A stretch of 64,000 nucleotides of DNA. Origin: F23-B02 sp963633225. Lineage in GTDB: Bacteria; Bacillota; Clostridia; Oscillospirales; Oscillospiraceae. The notes under the pieces are model-generated. The model was not told the DNA's origin, made no database searches, and was given only the letters and a program-made list of their open reading frames with translations. Position numbers and translations under genes: made by a program. Numbering within the stretch: position 1 is the stretch's first letter; every line of letters starts with the position of its first letter. Below are positions 52,281-61,119 of the stretch, in pieces. The stretch lies in NCBI GenBank assembly GCA_963633225.1, contig CAVGXR010000051.1, forward strand, positions 62,001 to 126,000. The letters are read 5' to 3'.

Positions 52281-55200
52281 TTAGCTGAATGAAGTTTCGC
52301 CGGCGATGATCTTTTTGAGGCGGATGAGGTCAAGGATATCGACCCTACCGTCGTCGTTGAGATCGGCGCTGGCGCTGAGCTCCGTCGAGCTGTCAGCGAT
52401 ATACTTCTTGAGCCGGATAAGGTCGGTGACATCGACCTTGTCGTCGCCGGTCAGGTCGCCAGTGGGAGTGTCGGCAAAATGGATATTCGCCTTTGTCAGC
52501 GGGTCGTTGCCGGTCGCAATGGTGATCTCATTCCACTGCTCCTCCGTACCGCCGAAGTACACGTCCGCAATGGCCGTGCAGCCGGAGAATGTATTTTCTC
52601 CTATGGCGGACACTGTTGCCGGTATCGACACACTCTTTATCTGAGCGCTGTATTCCGGCCATGCAGTATCTGCGCTTAGCTCGCCGCTGCCGCTGACGGT
52701 GAGCGTTCCCTCACTGTTGAGCTTCCATGTGAGCTCTTCGCCGCAGCTGCCGCTTGCAAACACTTCCTCTGTCTTGCCGCAGCGCAGGCATTTGCCGTCT
52801 GCATACTTGTGTCCCAAAGCATCAATCACGGATTCCACATAGCTGTCTCCGCAGAGGGAGCAGGTCATCACTACGCTGCCGCTTTCCGTGCAGGTAGCTG
52901 CTGTCGTTGTCTTTTCGTACTCATGCTGGCACTCTGTGCTGCTCATTCGTATTACAACGAAGTCGCTGTTGTTCGCGCTGTTATCGTCCTCGACTGCCAG
53001 CTCGATCGTTATGTAGAATACATCGTTTTCCTGCGCCGTGGTTTCAAACTTCACATACTGCGTTCCGAGGGTGCTGATCCCGTTCATTGACACGCTGTCT
53101 ATCACATCGTCGGACGCGCTTCCCTTCCTGAGCGACACTGTCGCTCCCTCGGGTATCGTATAGCCGCGGTTTACTATGTCTGCATAGACAAGAACATTAT
53201 CGCTCTCGTTCATGCCCCAGGAAATGTTTTCTACAGCTATGTCGTTCTGGCTGAGCGTCACGCTTGTACTCGCGCAGAGGCTTTCATCCGCCTTTGCGTG
53301 AAGCTTTATCGTAAGTGTTCTGTTCTGGACGATCTCCTCAAAGCGCAGATTGAGCTTCAGTGTCTCCTCGCTGCCGCCGTATATTACGGTTGTAAAGGTC
53401 TTTTCGCTCACGAGCGTATCGCCGTCATATACGCTGACCACTACGCCGTTCACTGCCGTCTGGCCGCTGTTTGCTACCGTAAGCTCTATCGGCATCGGTT
53501 CGCCTGCCATATAGTTTTCGCCGGAATAGTACACGTCCTTGATCTCCAGCTTGACATCCGGGCTGATCGTTATGAGCTGTATCGTGCTTTCTCCGTAAGG
53601 TGAGCCGCTTTCCACCGTATCATCGACCGCCGTGCGATTGACCAGTATTTGCAGTGCGCCCGCCTCCGTGACGGTTGCCGAGAACGATGCTATAAAGTCA
53701 TCGCTGTCCGTCAGCGCCGAGGGCTTGCCCCAGTCGCCGCTGGTTTCGTCATAGAACACGCCGTACAGGCCGGACTTCACGCCGCTGCTGACGGTGAACA
53801 GCATTGCCTTTACTCCGTTTTCGTCTATCATCTGATATCTGTCGGAGCTGAGGCCGTGCTCTGCGCTTATGACCTCGCTGTCGCTTGACATCAGAGCGCC
53901 GTTTTTGTACCAGTACAGCGTACCGTTTTTGTACACCACGCCGGTATCCGCAACGTCGTCCGAGGTCAGCGCCGTGCCGTTGAGATAGATCTCGGTGTCG
54001 CTTATGACAGTGACATCGCTGCCGGTTTTGGCACTGTACGCCACGTTCAGCGCACCGTCAACATAGGCTGCTGCCAGCGAATCTATGCAGTTTACATCGC
54101 TGTACACGGTTTCCGCCGCGCTCCATGTGCTGCCGTCAAAGCTGCTGCTGCACAGGTCGTTAGCGCTGTTGTTGCCGAAGGCATTGTATTCCGTGTTCAT
54201 CGACCACACCGCCGTTACGGTATCGCCGTCGCCGCAGAGCACCGGCAGCATATTTACGCCGCCCGCTCCGTCTGTCAGCGAGTACGTTGTAAACGACTTG
54301 CTTTCCGTATCGAACACCGCGGCGCTCAGGCCGATGATCTTCGTCACGTCGTCGAGCGTAACATCGCCCTCCACGCTGCTGTCGGCATCCTGCCACAGCA
54401 GATATGCCTTGCCGCCGATGTTTTCAAGGTCGAAGTCCCAGTCCATCGTGCCATCGGCCTCAACGGGCAGCGGATCGCTCCACTTGCTGCCGTCATAGTA
54501 CGAATAATACAGGGATATTGCGTTTATACTGCTGCTGTCGCTGTTATAGCCCAGCCAGACTGCGAGCTTTTCGCCGCCGCTCAGGGCGAGCAGCTGCGGC
54601 TTTGCCTCATCGTAGGAATTTTTGAGGAAGCTCGTCGTGTCGATATCCGAGGTATCCAGCGACGCAAGGCTTATTGCGCCGTTTATACGGCTGCCGTTTG
54701 CCGTGAAGCGCGAGCCGCCCTCGAGATAGCTGAGGTCGGGCAGGCCGTAGCTTTCTGCGTTGTACACCCGCTCGTATATCGCCGCTACGCCGAACGAGGC
54801 CGCCTTGGCAGAGCTCTTTGACGACTTGGGATATTGATAGAGCACCTTATCTACAATTGGGTCAAACGGGTGCTTGTATTCAAAGGGGCCTAATGTTCCT
54901 TTGAGATATCCATTTATGCTGAATTTCACCTCGGCAGATGTAAAACCATCCGTTATATTGCCTTGATAGCCAAATGCTGCGCTTAGTTTACCTGTAAAGC
55001 CGCCTCCCAAAGTAATAGCTTTTTTAATACCAGCGCCGGCACCTATATCAAGAGCCAGCTCGCCGTCTATAGTACCGTTTGGCGTAAACTTCTTGGCTGC
55101 CTCACTCATCAGCAGGTTCAGCTGCGCCTGTACTTCCGCCGAAAACTCTGCCTCTACATAGCATGGCACTCCTAAAACGGCAAACGGATAATTGCCCTTT

Positions 55201-57974
55201 ACGCCTACATTCGTCGTCATAACCATGCCGCCATCAAGGAAATGCATAGTGCCGTCATCGTCATACCAGCCCTCGGCAAAGCCCATGACCGAAAAGCCTG
55301 CATCAACGCCCCATGAGCCGTCAAGCTTGGCAAGCTTATTCCCCTGCTTTTTTGCAGCAGCTGCTGTCTTCTTATACTTCTCTATTTCGGTTTTCGCGGT
55401 TTTGAGGCTCTCATTTAATTTTTTTGCGCTGTCGGCAAAGCTTTTTATTTCCTTTTTGTATACACTATTCCCGTCTTCATCTTTTTCGTGGCTGGTTTTT
55501 TCATCCAGTTGGATGCCAATAGCTGCATACCATTTTCCGTTTTCAACGACTGCCTTGATTGGGATCGGGCTGTAATATCCAATGCTCAGCTTATCCCCTC
55601 CTATGCCCGGAATACTGTCTGGAAGAGTGAAGCTCAGTTTATCGCCGAAATTTATTTCTAATCCGTCAATTTTTTCTGTAGCAGCAGACCCCGATTTGAT
55701 TTTCAGCTTTTTCTTGGTCGTTTGTCCGGCCGCGTTTGTCGCCGCGACGTAGATATCCTTTGAGAGGTCAAACATATCGCTCCACACGAAGCTTGCGCCG
55801 GAGCTTATATCAACGCTCTTATCCCCCTGATATATGACGACACTCTTTGCGCTGCTGCTTCCCCACTCCATCTCCGCCTCGACCTTATGCTCTTCTGTCT
55901 GGACGAGCGGCAGCGACCTTTCCTTGTTCATAATGTCGTAGACATCGTCCATCCACACAGCCGAGATAACGGGATATTTTGACTCCTTTTGCAGATACAC
56001 ATCGTGCGATATCTTTAATTTGTCAAGCGATAAGGTTCTTGAAACATAGCCTTCCTTTGAAAATGTGAGCGCATTACTTACATTTTTCAGGGTGCAGCCG
56101 CCGTTTTTATCCGTGGTTTCAGCAAGCTTTCCGTCTGTTACCTCTACGCCGCTCAGCGCCTTGTATTTCGTGTTGATTATTTTGCTGTCATTTTCATTGC
56201 CATATACCGTCAGGTTGAGGTCTATCGGGTTCGCATCATTTATGGAAGAATAGCTATAGCTATTAAAGTTTATCTTTGCTCCTGTCAAATAATCATTTTC
56301 ATCTTCTATTACTATTGCGTTCCATTCTGATTCACTGCCTGCGTAGTACACGTCTGTTATACTATAGCAAAGGCTGAATGCTCTTTCTTCAATTCTCGTC
56401 ACACTGCTTGGAATTGTAACGCTCTTAAGTCTATAGCAGTGCCTAAATATAGACCCGAAGATACTCGTCACGCCATCTTGAATCGTGACGCTCGTAAGAC
56501 CTGTGCATTCTCCGAATGCTCTGCGACCGATGCTCGTCACGCTGTTTGGTATCGTGACGCTCGTAAGGCTCGTGCAGTTGTAGAATGCATCGTCTTCGAT
56601 GCTCGTCACGCTGTCGGGGATCGTGACGCTCGTAAGGCTCGTGCAGCCCCAGAATGCTTGGCTGCCTATGCTCTTAACGCTGTTCGGGATCGTGACGCTC
56701 GCAAGGCTCGTGCAGTGGTTGAATGTCCCCCATTCAATCCGCGACAGACTGTTTGAAATTTTTACGCTTTTTAGACTTGTACATCCCCAGAATGCACCGC
56801 CTTCAATAATTGTTACACTATCAGGAATTGTGACATTAGTCAAACCTGTACAATACTGAAACGAAACATTCCCAATGCAGGTTACACTGTCGGGTATTGT
56901 AATGTTTGTCAGGCTATTGCAGCCGGAGAATGCACTATAACTTATTGTCGTCACACTGCTTGGGATAATATACGGATTTCCTGTTTTCCCTTCTGGATAT
57001 CGAAAAAGATGTTTTTTATCTTTATCAAACAATACTCCATCAACAGAGCTGTATACCGTATTGGCTTCTGCAACATTTATACTCGTAAGGCTAGTGCAGT
57101 CATCGAAATTATTACTGATTCCCGTCACGCTGCTCGGGATCGTGATGTTCGTTAGACTTACGCAGTTGTCAAATGCAGAGTTTTCTATGCTTGTCACGCT
57201 GTTCGGAACGACATATGAAGCATCCGTTTTTCCCCCGGGATATCTGATAATTTCTGTTTTATTTTTATTAAACAAAACTCCGTCAACAGAACAGTATGAC
57301 GTATTTGTATCTGCAACGTTTATGCTTGTAAGGCTCACACAACCTTCGAATGCCCAGCTACCGATGCTCGTCACGCTGTCAGGTATTGTAATACTCGCAA
57401 GGCTCGTGCAGCCCCAGAATGCATCTCTGCCGATGCTCTTTACGCTGTTCGGGATCGTGACGCTCGTAAGGTTCGTGCAGTTCTTGAATGTATCATAGAC
57501 GATGCTCGTCACCCCGTCTGGGATGGTCACACTCGTAAGGCTCGTGCATTTTTCAAATGCACCGCTGCCGATGCTCGTCACACTGTTCGGGATTATGACG
57601 CTCGTAAGGCTCGTGCAGTGGGAGAATGTACCGCTGCCGATGCTCGTCACAGCAACTCCGTTGATTTCTGACGGAATTGTCGCTTCCGTAACGCTCTCGC
57701 CACATTCAGTTATTGTCCCCGTGGATGTGTTAAAGTATATATCGCCGCCGGTCACGGCATATGTAACGACAGTGCTGCTTGCGCTTAAAACCGCAGCGCT
57801 CTGCGGCGCTGCGGCGGCCTCCTCCGTGCTTGCGGACAAGGTCCGCGCTGTGCTCTCTCCGGCGGCGCTCGCCTGCTCCGCTATCTGCTGCCGCGCATCC
57901 GACACCGCGTACGCCGGTATCAGCGTCACGATCATCACGATCGCCAGCACCATGCTTAGTATTCGTCTCTTCAT
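52281..57974 (-). CDS. Giant secreted LRR surface protein with dockerin
   Basis: 1897 aa. Signal peptide (MKRRILSMVLAIVMIVTLIP). LRR_5 units (about residues 90-590) are interrupted twice by inserts of the type SVDGVLFNKNKTEIIRYPGG. A long middle region of unclear fold follows (about 600-1530), then a CARDB-like domain (about 1545-1620; YYSGENYMAGEPMPIELTV). A Cys module (CTESGSVVMTCSLCG), a short SGSCGEELTW segment, one final LRR-like unit and a type-I dockerin end it. The start has GGGAGG upstream. It is the first LRR gene below the peptide operon. The middle region may be a beta-propeller; that is a guess from its Trp/Asp pattern. Confidence 0.92.
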   Translation of the reverse strand: MKRRILSMVLAIVMIVTLIPAYAVSDARQQIAEQASAAGESTARTLSASTEEAAAAPQSAAVLSASSTVVTYAVTGGDIYFNTSTGTITECGESVTEATIPSEINGVAVTSIGSGTFSHCTSLTSVIIPNSVTSIGSGAFEKCTSLTSVTIPDGVTSIVYDTFKNCTNLTSVTIPNSVKSIGRDAFWGCTSLASITIPDSVTSIGSWAFEGCVSLTSINVADTNTSYCSVDGVLFNKNKTEIIRYPGGKTDASYVVPNSVTSIENSAFDNCVSLTNITIPSSVTGISNNFDDCTSLTSINVAEANTVYSSVDGVLFDKDKKHLFRYPEGKTGNPYIIPSSVTTISYSAFSGCNSLTNITIPDSVTCIGNVSFQYCTGLTNVTIPDSVTIIEGGAFWGCTSLKSVKISNSLSRIEWGTFNHCTSLASVTIPNSVKSIGSQAFWGCTSLTSVTIPDSVTSIEDDAFYNCTSLTSVTIPNSVTSIGRRAFGECTGLTSVTIQDGVTSIFGSIFRHCYRLKSVTIPSSVTRIEERAFSLCYSITDVYYAGSESEWNAIVIEDENDYLTGAKINFNSYSYSSINDANPIDLNLTVYGNENDSKIINTKYKALSGVEVTDGKLAETTDKNGGCTLKNVSNALTFSKEGYVSRTLSLDKLKISHDVYLQKESKYPVISAVWMDDVYDIMNKERSLPLVQTEEHKVEAEMEWGSSSAKSVVIYQGDKSVDISSGASFVWSDMFDLSKDIYVAATNAAGQTTKKKLKIKSGSAATEKIDGLEINFGDKLSFTLPDSIPGIGGDKLSIGYYSPIPIKAVVENGKWYAAIGIQLDEKTSHEKDEDGNSVYKKEIKSFADSAKKLNESLKTAKTEIEKYKKTAAAAKKQGNKLAKLDGSWGVDAGFSVMGFAEGWYDDDGTMHFLDGGMVMTTNVGVKGNYPFAVLGVPCYVEAEFSAEVQAQLNLLMSEAAKKFTPNGTIDGELALDIGAGAGIKKAITLGGGFTGKLSAAFGYQGNITDGFTSAEVKFSINGYLKGTLGPFEYKHPFDPIVDKVLYQYPKSSKSSAKAASFGVAAIYERVYNAESYGLPDLSYLEGGSRFTANGSRINGAISLASLDTSDIDTTSFLKNSYDEAKPQLLALSGGEKLAVWLGYNSDSSSINAISLYYSYYDGSKWSDPLPVEADGTMDWDFDLENIGGKAYLLWQDADSSVEGDVTLDDVTKIIGLSAAVFDTESKSFTTYSLTDGAGGVNMLPVLCGDGDTVTAVWSMNTEYNAFGNNSANDLCSSSFDGSTWSAAETVYSDVNCIDSLAAAYVDGALNVAYSAKTGSDVTVISDTEIYLNGTALTSDDVADTGVVYKNGTLYWYKNGALMSSDSEVISAEHGLSSDRYQMIDENGVKAMLFTVSSGVKSGLYGVFYDETSGDWGKPSALTDSDDFIASFSATVTEAGALQILVNRTAVDDTVESGSPYGESTIQLITISPDVKLEIKDVYYSGENYMAGEPMPIELTVANSGQTAVNGVVVSVYDGDTLVSEKTFTTVIYGGSEETLKLNLRFEEIVQNRTLTIKLHAKADESLCASTSVTLSQNDIAVENISWGMNESDNVLVYADIVNRGYTIPEGATVSLRKGSASDDVIDSVSMNGISTLGTQYVKFETTAQENDVFYITIELAVEDDNSANNSDFVVIRMSSTECQHEYEKTTTAATCTESGSVVMTCSLCGDSYVESVIDALGHKYADGKCLRCGKTEEVFASGSCGEELTWKLNSEGTLTVSGSGELSADTAWPEYSAQIKSVSIPATVSAIGENTFSGCTAIADVYFGGTEEQWNEITIATGNDPLTKANIHFADTPTGDLTGDDKVDVTDLIRLKKYIADSSTELSASADLNDDGRVDILDLIRLKKIIAGETSFS

Positions 57975-58034
57975 CTTTTCCTCCCTGTTTGTGTTTTTTG
58001 TGTCATTTTCATCGCATTGTATATGATATTTACC

Positions 58035-58063
58035 ATATTATCATAATATTATTTGCGATGCAA
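58035..58063 (-). promoter_or_regulatory. Promoter of the giant LRR-dockerin gene
   Basis: Minus strand TTGCAT - 17 nt - TAATAT, identical to the promoter at 49103-49131. Confidence 0.6.
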
Positions 58064-58096
58064 GCGCTGTTTGTACATTTTAAGCAGGGACGTAAA

Positions 58097-58130
58097 AAAC
58101 CGGCTCTCCGAGGATTCGGAGAGCCGGTTT
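58097..58130 (-). terminator. Repeated terminator hairpin, copy 4, ending the peptide operon
   Basis: AAACCGGCTCTCCGA - GGAT - TCGGAGAGCCGGTTT, starting 10 bp after the pqqD-like stop on the minus strand and followed by T's. Confidence 0.92.
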
Positions 58131-58140
58131 GGTCTTAGAG

Positions 58141-58401
58141 TTATATTATATTCAGTTCTCTTAGCTTATCGAGGAACTCGTCAACGTCCTTGCGGAGCTC
58201 ATCGCGCTCCGCGTCGAACTGCTCATAGAGCTTATCGACTATCGCATCCTCGTTCTCGGCCTCGGGCAGCGCGTCCCAGATGGCGGCACCCGTCTCGTTT
58301 ATCGTTATAAGTCCCTGTATGCTCGAGGTTGCCTCGCCGACGGGGACGAGGATTATATCCCCCGCGATATCGCGCTTTACAAGCTGCAATTTAAGCTTCA
58401 T
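58141..58401 (-). CDS. PqqD-like peptide-binding protein
   Basis: 86 aa, PqqD family: a small winged-helix fold (RiPP recognition element) that binds the leader of a precursor peptide and presents it to a radical SAM enzyme. Landmarks are the central GLITINETGAAIWDAL and the C-terminal helix DELRKDVDEFLDKLRELNII. The start codon overlaps the end of the radical SAM gene by 11 bp, so both are made together. Last gene of the operon before terminator copy 4. Confidence 0.87.
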   Translation of the reverse strand: MKLKLQLVKRDIAGDIILVPVGEATSSIQGLITINETGAAIWDALPEAENEDAIVDKLYEQFDAERDELRKDVDEFLDKLRELNII

Positions 58402-59521
58402 TTTTCTTCATCCTTTCATACTCTCTGAACGTGAGCTCGGCGTTTGCCTGCGTCATGCCGCAGACATACTCCGGCTTTACGTCGAACGCACCGGTCTCGG
58501 TCGCGCACATTGCGGCGCAGGCGTGGCACATGTGCTTATAGCGGCACTGGGCGCATTCCGACGGCAGGCGGATCTGCTCCGTTGCGGTCTTGACCCTCTC
58601 CCATGCCTCGTCAAAGCCGAGCTCCGGCACGGAAAACTCCGGCCTTAAAAGCATACCGCAGGGGGTCATAACTCCGCGCCAGTTTATCCAGAACGAGCTG
58701 CGTCCTGCGCGGCAGGCCATTTTTTCGCCCGGCGTACCCTCGCAGACATCGCTGTCGGGCACACTTATGCCGGCCCGCATCGCCTCGGCGCGCTGCATGA
58801 ACTCCTCGTCGCTGAAGCGCAGCCTGTCCCAGCGGACGCTGCACTCGGCAGCCTCGCGGCAGCTAAAGCGGTCGTTTTGGCCGGTGAGCTCCTCGTCGCG
58901 CCGCACGGGCGGGAACATATACGATGCCATCTGCACCGGCGTTCCGAGCTCAGTGGCGATATCGTAAATTCCCTTCATGTCGCTGACATTATACGGGGTC
59001 ATGGATGCATTGAGCTTAACGCCGATGCCGAGCTCCTTCAGCGCACGGATGCTGCTCACGACGCGCTCGAACATCGGGCGGCCGCACAGGCGCTCATACG
59101 CCTCACTGCTGCTGCCGTAGAGGGTTATATTGAAGCGCGACGGCGGCTCATGGCGGAAAAAGTCGAGCCAGTCGTCATCAATGAGTGAGGCGTTGCTGTT
59201 GACGGATACCATGAGCCCCATTTTCTTGAGCTCGGTGAGCATATATCGGAAATCGCTGCGTATCAGCGGCTCGCCGCCCGTGAGCAGCAGGAACAGCATT
59301 CCCTGACTGCGGGCACGCTCGGCTATCGCAAGCCACTCGTCCGCCGTGAGCTCCGCGCCGCGGCGCTGCTGCTCCTCGGCGGTGAGATGGACATAGCACA
59401 TGCGGCAGTTGAAGTTGCAGCGCGGCGTGAGCTCGAAGTTTCCCGCGAGCGGTATTCCCTTTTTGCAGGCGCGTGCGTGCAGATACGCCGACAGGCGCGG
59501 CTCTGCGCTGTTGTGTTCCAT
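58391..59521 (-). CDS. Radical SAM/SPASM peptide-modifying enzyme
   Basis: 376 aa. Radical SAM motif CNFNCRMC (Cys 35, 39, 42), GGEP at 82-85. A C-terminal cysteine-rich SPASM region (about 255-365) includes CEGTPG, FWINWRGVMTPCGMLL, CAQCRYKHMCHACAAMC and a final YVCGMTQ, enough to hold auxiliary [4Fe-4S] clusters. Such enzymes form thioether or carbon-carbon links in peptides (PqqE, AnSME, sactionine and ranthipeptide synthases), working with a PqqD. GGGAGGG precedes the ATG. The HprK-like gene ends just before it. Modification type cannot be told from sequence. Confidence 0.9.
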   Translation of the reverse strand: MEHNSAEPRLSAYLHARACKKGIPLAGNFELTPRCNFNCRMCYVHLTAEEQQRRGAELTADEWLAIAERARSQGMLFLLLTGGEPLIRSDFRYMLTELKKMGLMVSVNSNASLIDDDWLDFFRHEPPSRFNITLYGSSSEAYERLCGRPMFERVVSSIRALKELGIGVKLNASMTPYNVSDMKGIYDIATELGTPVQMASYMFPPVRRDEELTGQNDRFSCREAAECSVRWDRLRFSDEEFMQRAEAMRAGISVPDSDVCEGTPGEKMACRAGRSSFWINWRGVMTPCGMLLRPEFSVPELGFDEAWERVKTATEQIRLPSECAQCRYKHMCHACAAMCATETGAFDVKPEYVCGMTQANAELTFREYERMKKNEA

Positions 59522-59522
59522 G

Positions 59523-60368
59523 TCAGATCCCTCCCAGATATTCTTGCAGCAGCCTGACTGCCGATTCGTCGGCGCGGCAGTCGAGGCACAGAACGGGCAC
59601 GCCGGAAACCAGCTGCGCTGCGCAGCCGGTCATTGCGATAGCCGAGACGCTGTCCCACTCATAGTACGCGCACTGGCTGAGTATGCGTGCGAAGGCCGTC
59701 TTGGGCTCTGCCGGATACAGGCGGTTTTCCTCCGCCTGACCGAGCAGGACTATCGCCCTGAGCGCCGCGCTTTCGTTTTTGCATATGCCGGACGTGCCGG
59801 AATAGAAAATGCCGTGCACCGTTTTGCTGCGCGGGTCGATGAGCGAGCGGTCGCCGTTTATGATGCGTGCTCCGGCGTATTTTTCCCAGAGCGCGGCCTG
59901 CGTGCTCTTGCCCATGCCGCTGGGGCCGGAAAAGAGTATCGCCCCGCCGCCGGACGTGATTATATACGAGCTGTGCAGGATGAGCATACCCGCGTCCGAG
60001 AGCAGCTCGAACAGGCAGGCCGATTCAAGCACCGAGCGCACGGACGCGCCGCGCCTGTAGCTTTCGGAAAAGCGCAGCTCGGTGAGCCCTCCGCGTGTCA
60101 CGGCGTAGGTAAACTGCGGCGTATTGCGCGCTGCGCTGTAGCATTGCAGCGTATGCCGCGCATCGTCCGCGTACCAGCGCCGGATAGGTCCCATGGCGGC
60201 GGCGCTTGCCGGAACCTCCGGCAGCTCGTCGCCAAAGCTCAGGCGGATGGTGTGCTCCGCCGCGCCGTTTTCGGTAATAAAGGCTGCGCACATATCCGAG
60301 CGCTCGATATCCTCCGCGCATTCGACGGCGAAGCTCAGGCCGCCGAAGCGGTAGCGCTCACTGAACAT
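59523..60368 (-). CDS. HprK-like kinase (HPr-kinase C-terminal fold)
   Basis: About 281 aa. The first 125 residues are an unrecognised domain. The C-terminal half is a kinase of the HPr kinase/phosphorylase family: P-loop FSGPSGMGKST near residue 147, His132 fifteen residues before it as in HprK, and INGDRSLI near 172 with the catalytic-type Asp. Members without the phosphocarrier role are found in peptide clusters, where PadeK-type kinases phosphorylate a serine of the precursor. The start at 60368 overlaps the lipoprotein stop by 11 bp. It is too divergent from true HprK (which lies in ptsH-linked operons) to be the carbon-control enzyme. Confidence 0.8.
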   Translation of the reverse strand: MFSERYRFGGLSFAVECAEDIERSDMCAAFITENGAAEHTIRLSFGDELPEVPASAAAMGPIRRWYADDARHTLQCYSAARNTPQFTYAVTRGGLTELRFSESYRRGASVRSVLESACLFELLSDAGMLILHSSYIITSGGGAILFSGPSGMGKSTQAALWEKYAGARIINGDRSLIDPRSKTVHGIFYSGTSGICKNESAALRAIVLLGQAEENRLYPAEPKTAFARILSQCAYYEWDSVSAIAMTGCAAQLVSGVPVLCLDCRADESAVRLLQEYLGGI

Positions 60369-61053
60369 AGCTGACAAAAAGCAGGCGGCTTGCGCCCTCG
60401 CTGTAGTGGCTGGTGTAGCAGCTTACGCTCTCGCCGGCTGCAAGGGGCGTGCCAACGCGGTAAGTTATGCCGCCGATGAGCATATCGCTGCCGGCGTTTT
60501 TATAGTAGACGTAGACCTGCGAATAGTCCTCATCGGTGAGGTTTTTAATGGTAACGGTGCCGTCGCCTGCACTTACCTCGAACATATCGCTGTGCATGGA
60601 CAGCGGCTCGTCGAAGGCGGCGAACAGCGTGAGCGCGGCAGACAGCTCCGCGGTATTTTCGGGCATTTTCTGGCGTTCGAGCTCCAGCGCCTGAACGGTC
60701 TCGCCCACGGGGAGCGTGCCGAGGTCGAAGTTATAGCTCTCGCTGCCGCGGCTGAGCGTGATGTGAGCATACTGAACGTCGCTGTCGCCGGTGTTTTTGA
60801 CGCGGATGCAGAACACGTCCGAAACCGTGTCGTCCGAGCCGTCCTCGACGAAGAGTCCGGCATAGCGGCCAAGGCTGACGAGCTCGAGCCCGCTGCCGAG
60901 GTCGATATCGGAAAGCTCCTGCGCGGCGGTGGCAGCCGGTGTCTCAACCGGCTTTTCGGTCTTATCGCTTGAGCAGCCCGCGCAGTCGAGCGGCAGCGCA
61001 AGCGCCAGAAGCAGCGCCAGAAGCAGCGCGGCGCTTTTGTTTTTGTTTATCAT
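60358..61053 (-). CDS. Lipoprotein of the peptide operon, unknown function
   Basis: About 231 aa. Signal sequence MINKNKSAALLLALLLALAL then LDCAGC, in which the last Cys is the likely lipidated residue. The mature part has two beta-rich domains: VFCIRVKNTGDSDVQYAHI and VTIKNLTDEDYSQVYVYYK, a FxxxLxF-like pattern of small Ig/DUF-type extracellular folds. AAGGAG is six bases before ATG 61053 and sits right after the hairpin that follows the peptide gene. It overlaps the kinase gene. It could be an immunity or receptor protein for the peptide, but that is inference. Confidence 0.75.
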   Translation of the reverse strand: MINKNKSAALLLALLLALALPLDCAGCSSDKTEKPVETPAATAAQELSDIDLGSGLELVSLGRYAGLFVEDGSDDTVSDVFCIRVKNTGDSDVQYAHITLSRGSESYNFDLGTLPVGETVQALELERQKMPENTAELSAALTLFAAFDEPLSMHSDMFEVSAGDGTVTIKNLTDEDYSQVYVYYKNAGSDMLIGGITYRVGTPLAAGESVSCYTSHYSEGASRLLFVSYVQ

Positions 61054-61065
61054 GCTTTGCTCCTT

Positions 61066-61095
61066 AAAAATGCCCTGCCCAAACGGGCAGGGCAT
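61066..61095 (-). terminator. Leaky terminator (attenuator) between peptide gene and downstream genes
   Basis: ATGCCCTGCCC - GTTT - GGGCAGGGCAT followed by TTTTT on the minus strand, directly followed by the AAGGAG of the lipoprotein gene. Located inside the operon, so it should let only part of transcription pass. Confidence 0.75.
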
Positions 61096-61119
61096 AGATT
61101 TAGGTTTTAGGTTGTTTCG

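Larger units (their letters stand above)
57970..58133. repeat. 164-bp intergenic block (promoter plus terminator), copy B
   Basis: Exact copy of 49038-49201. On this side the terminator half ends the PqqD operon and the promoter half drives the giant LRR gene. Confidence 0.9.

Noticed and set aside
44408..58133. Insertion sequence or prophage as the cause of the LRR gene cluster
   Set aside because: No transposase, integrase or attachment-like repeats found; the repeated pieces are terminator and promoter blocks.
59523..60368. Housekeeping HPr kinase/phosphorylase (hprK)
   Set aside because: Length, N-terminal domain and INGDRSLI in place of the usual double Asp motif differ from true HprK, and the neighbours are peptide-modification genes.
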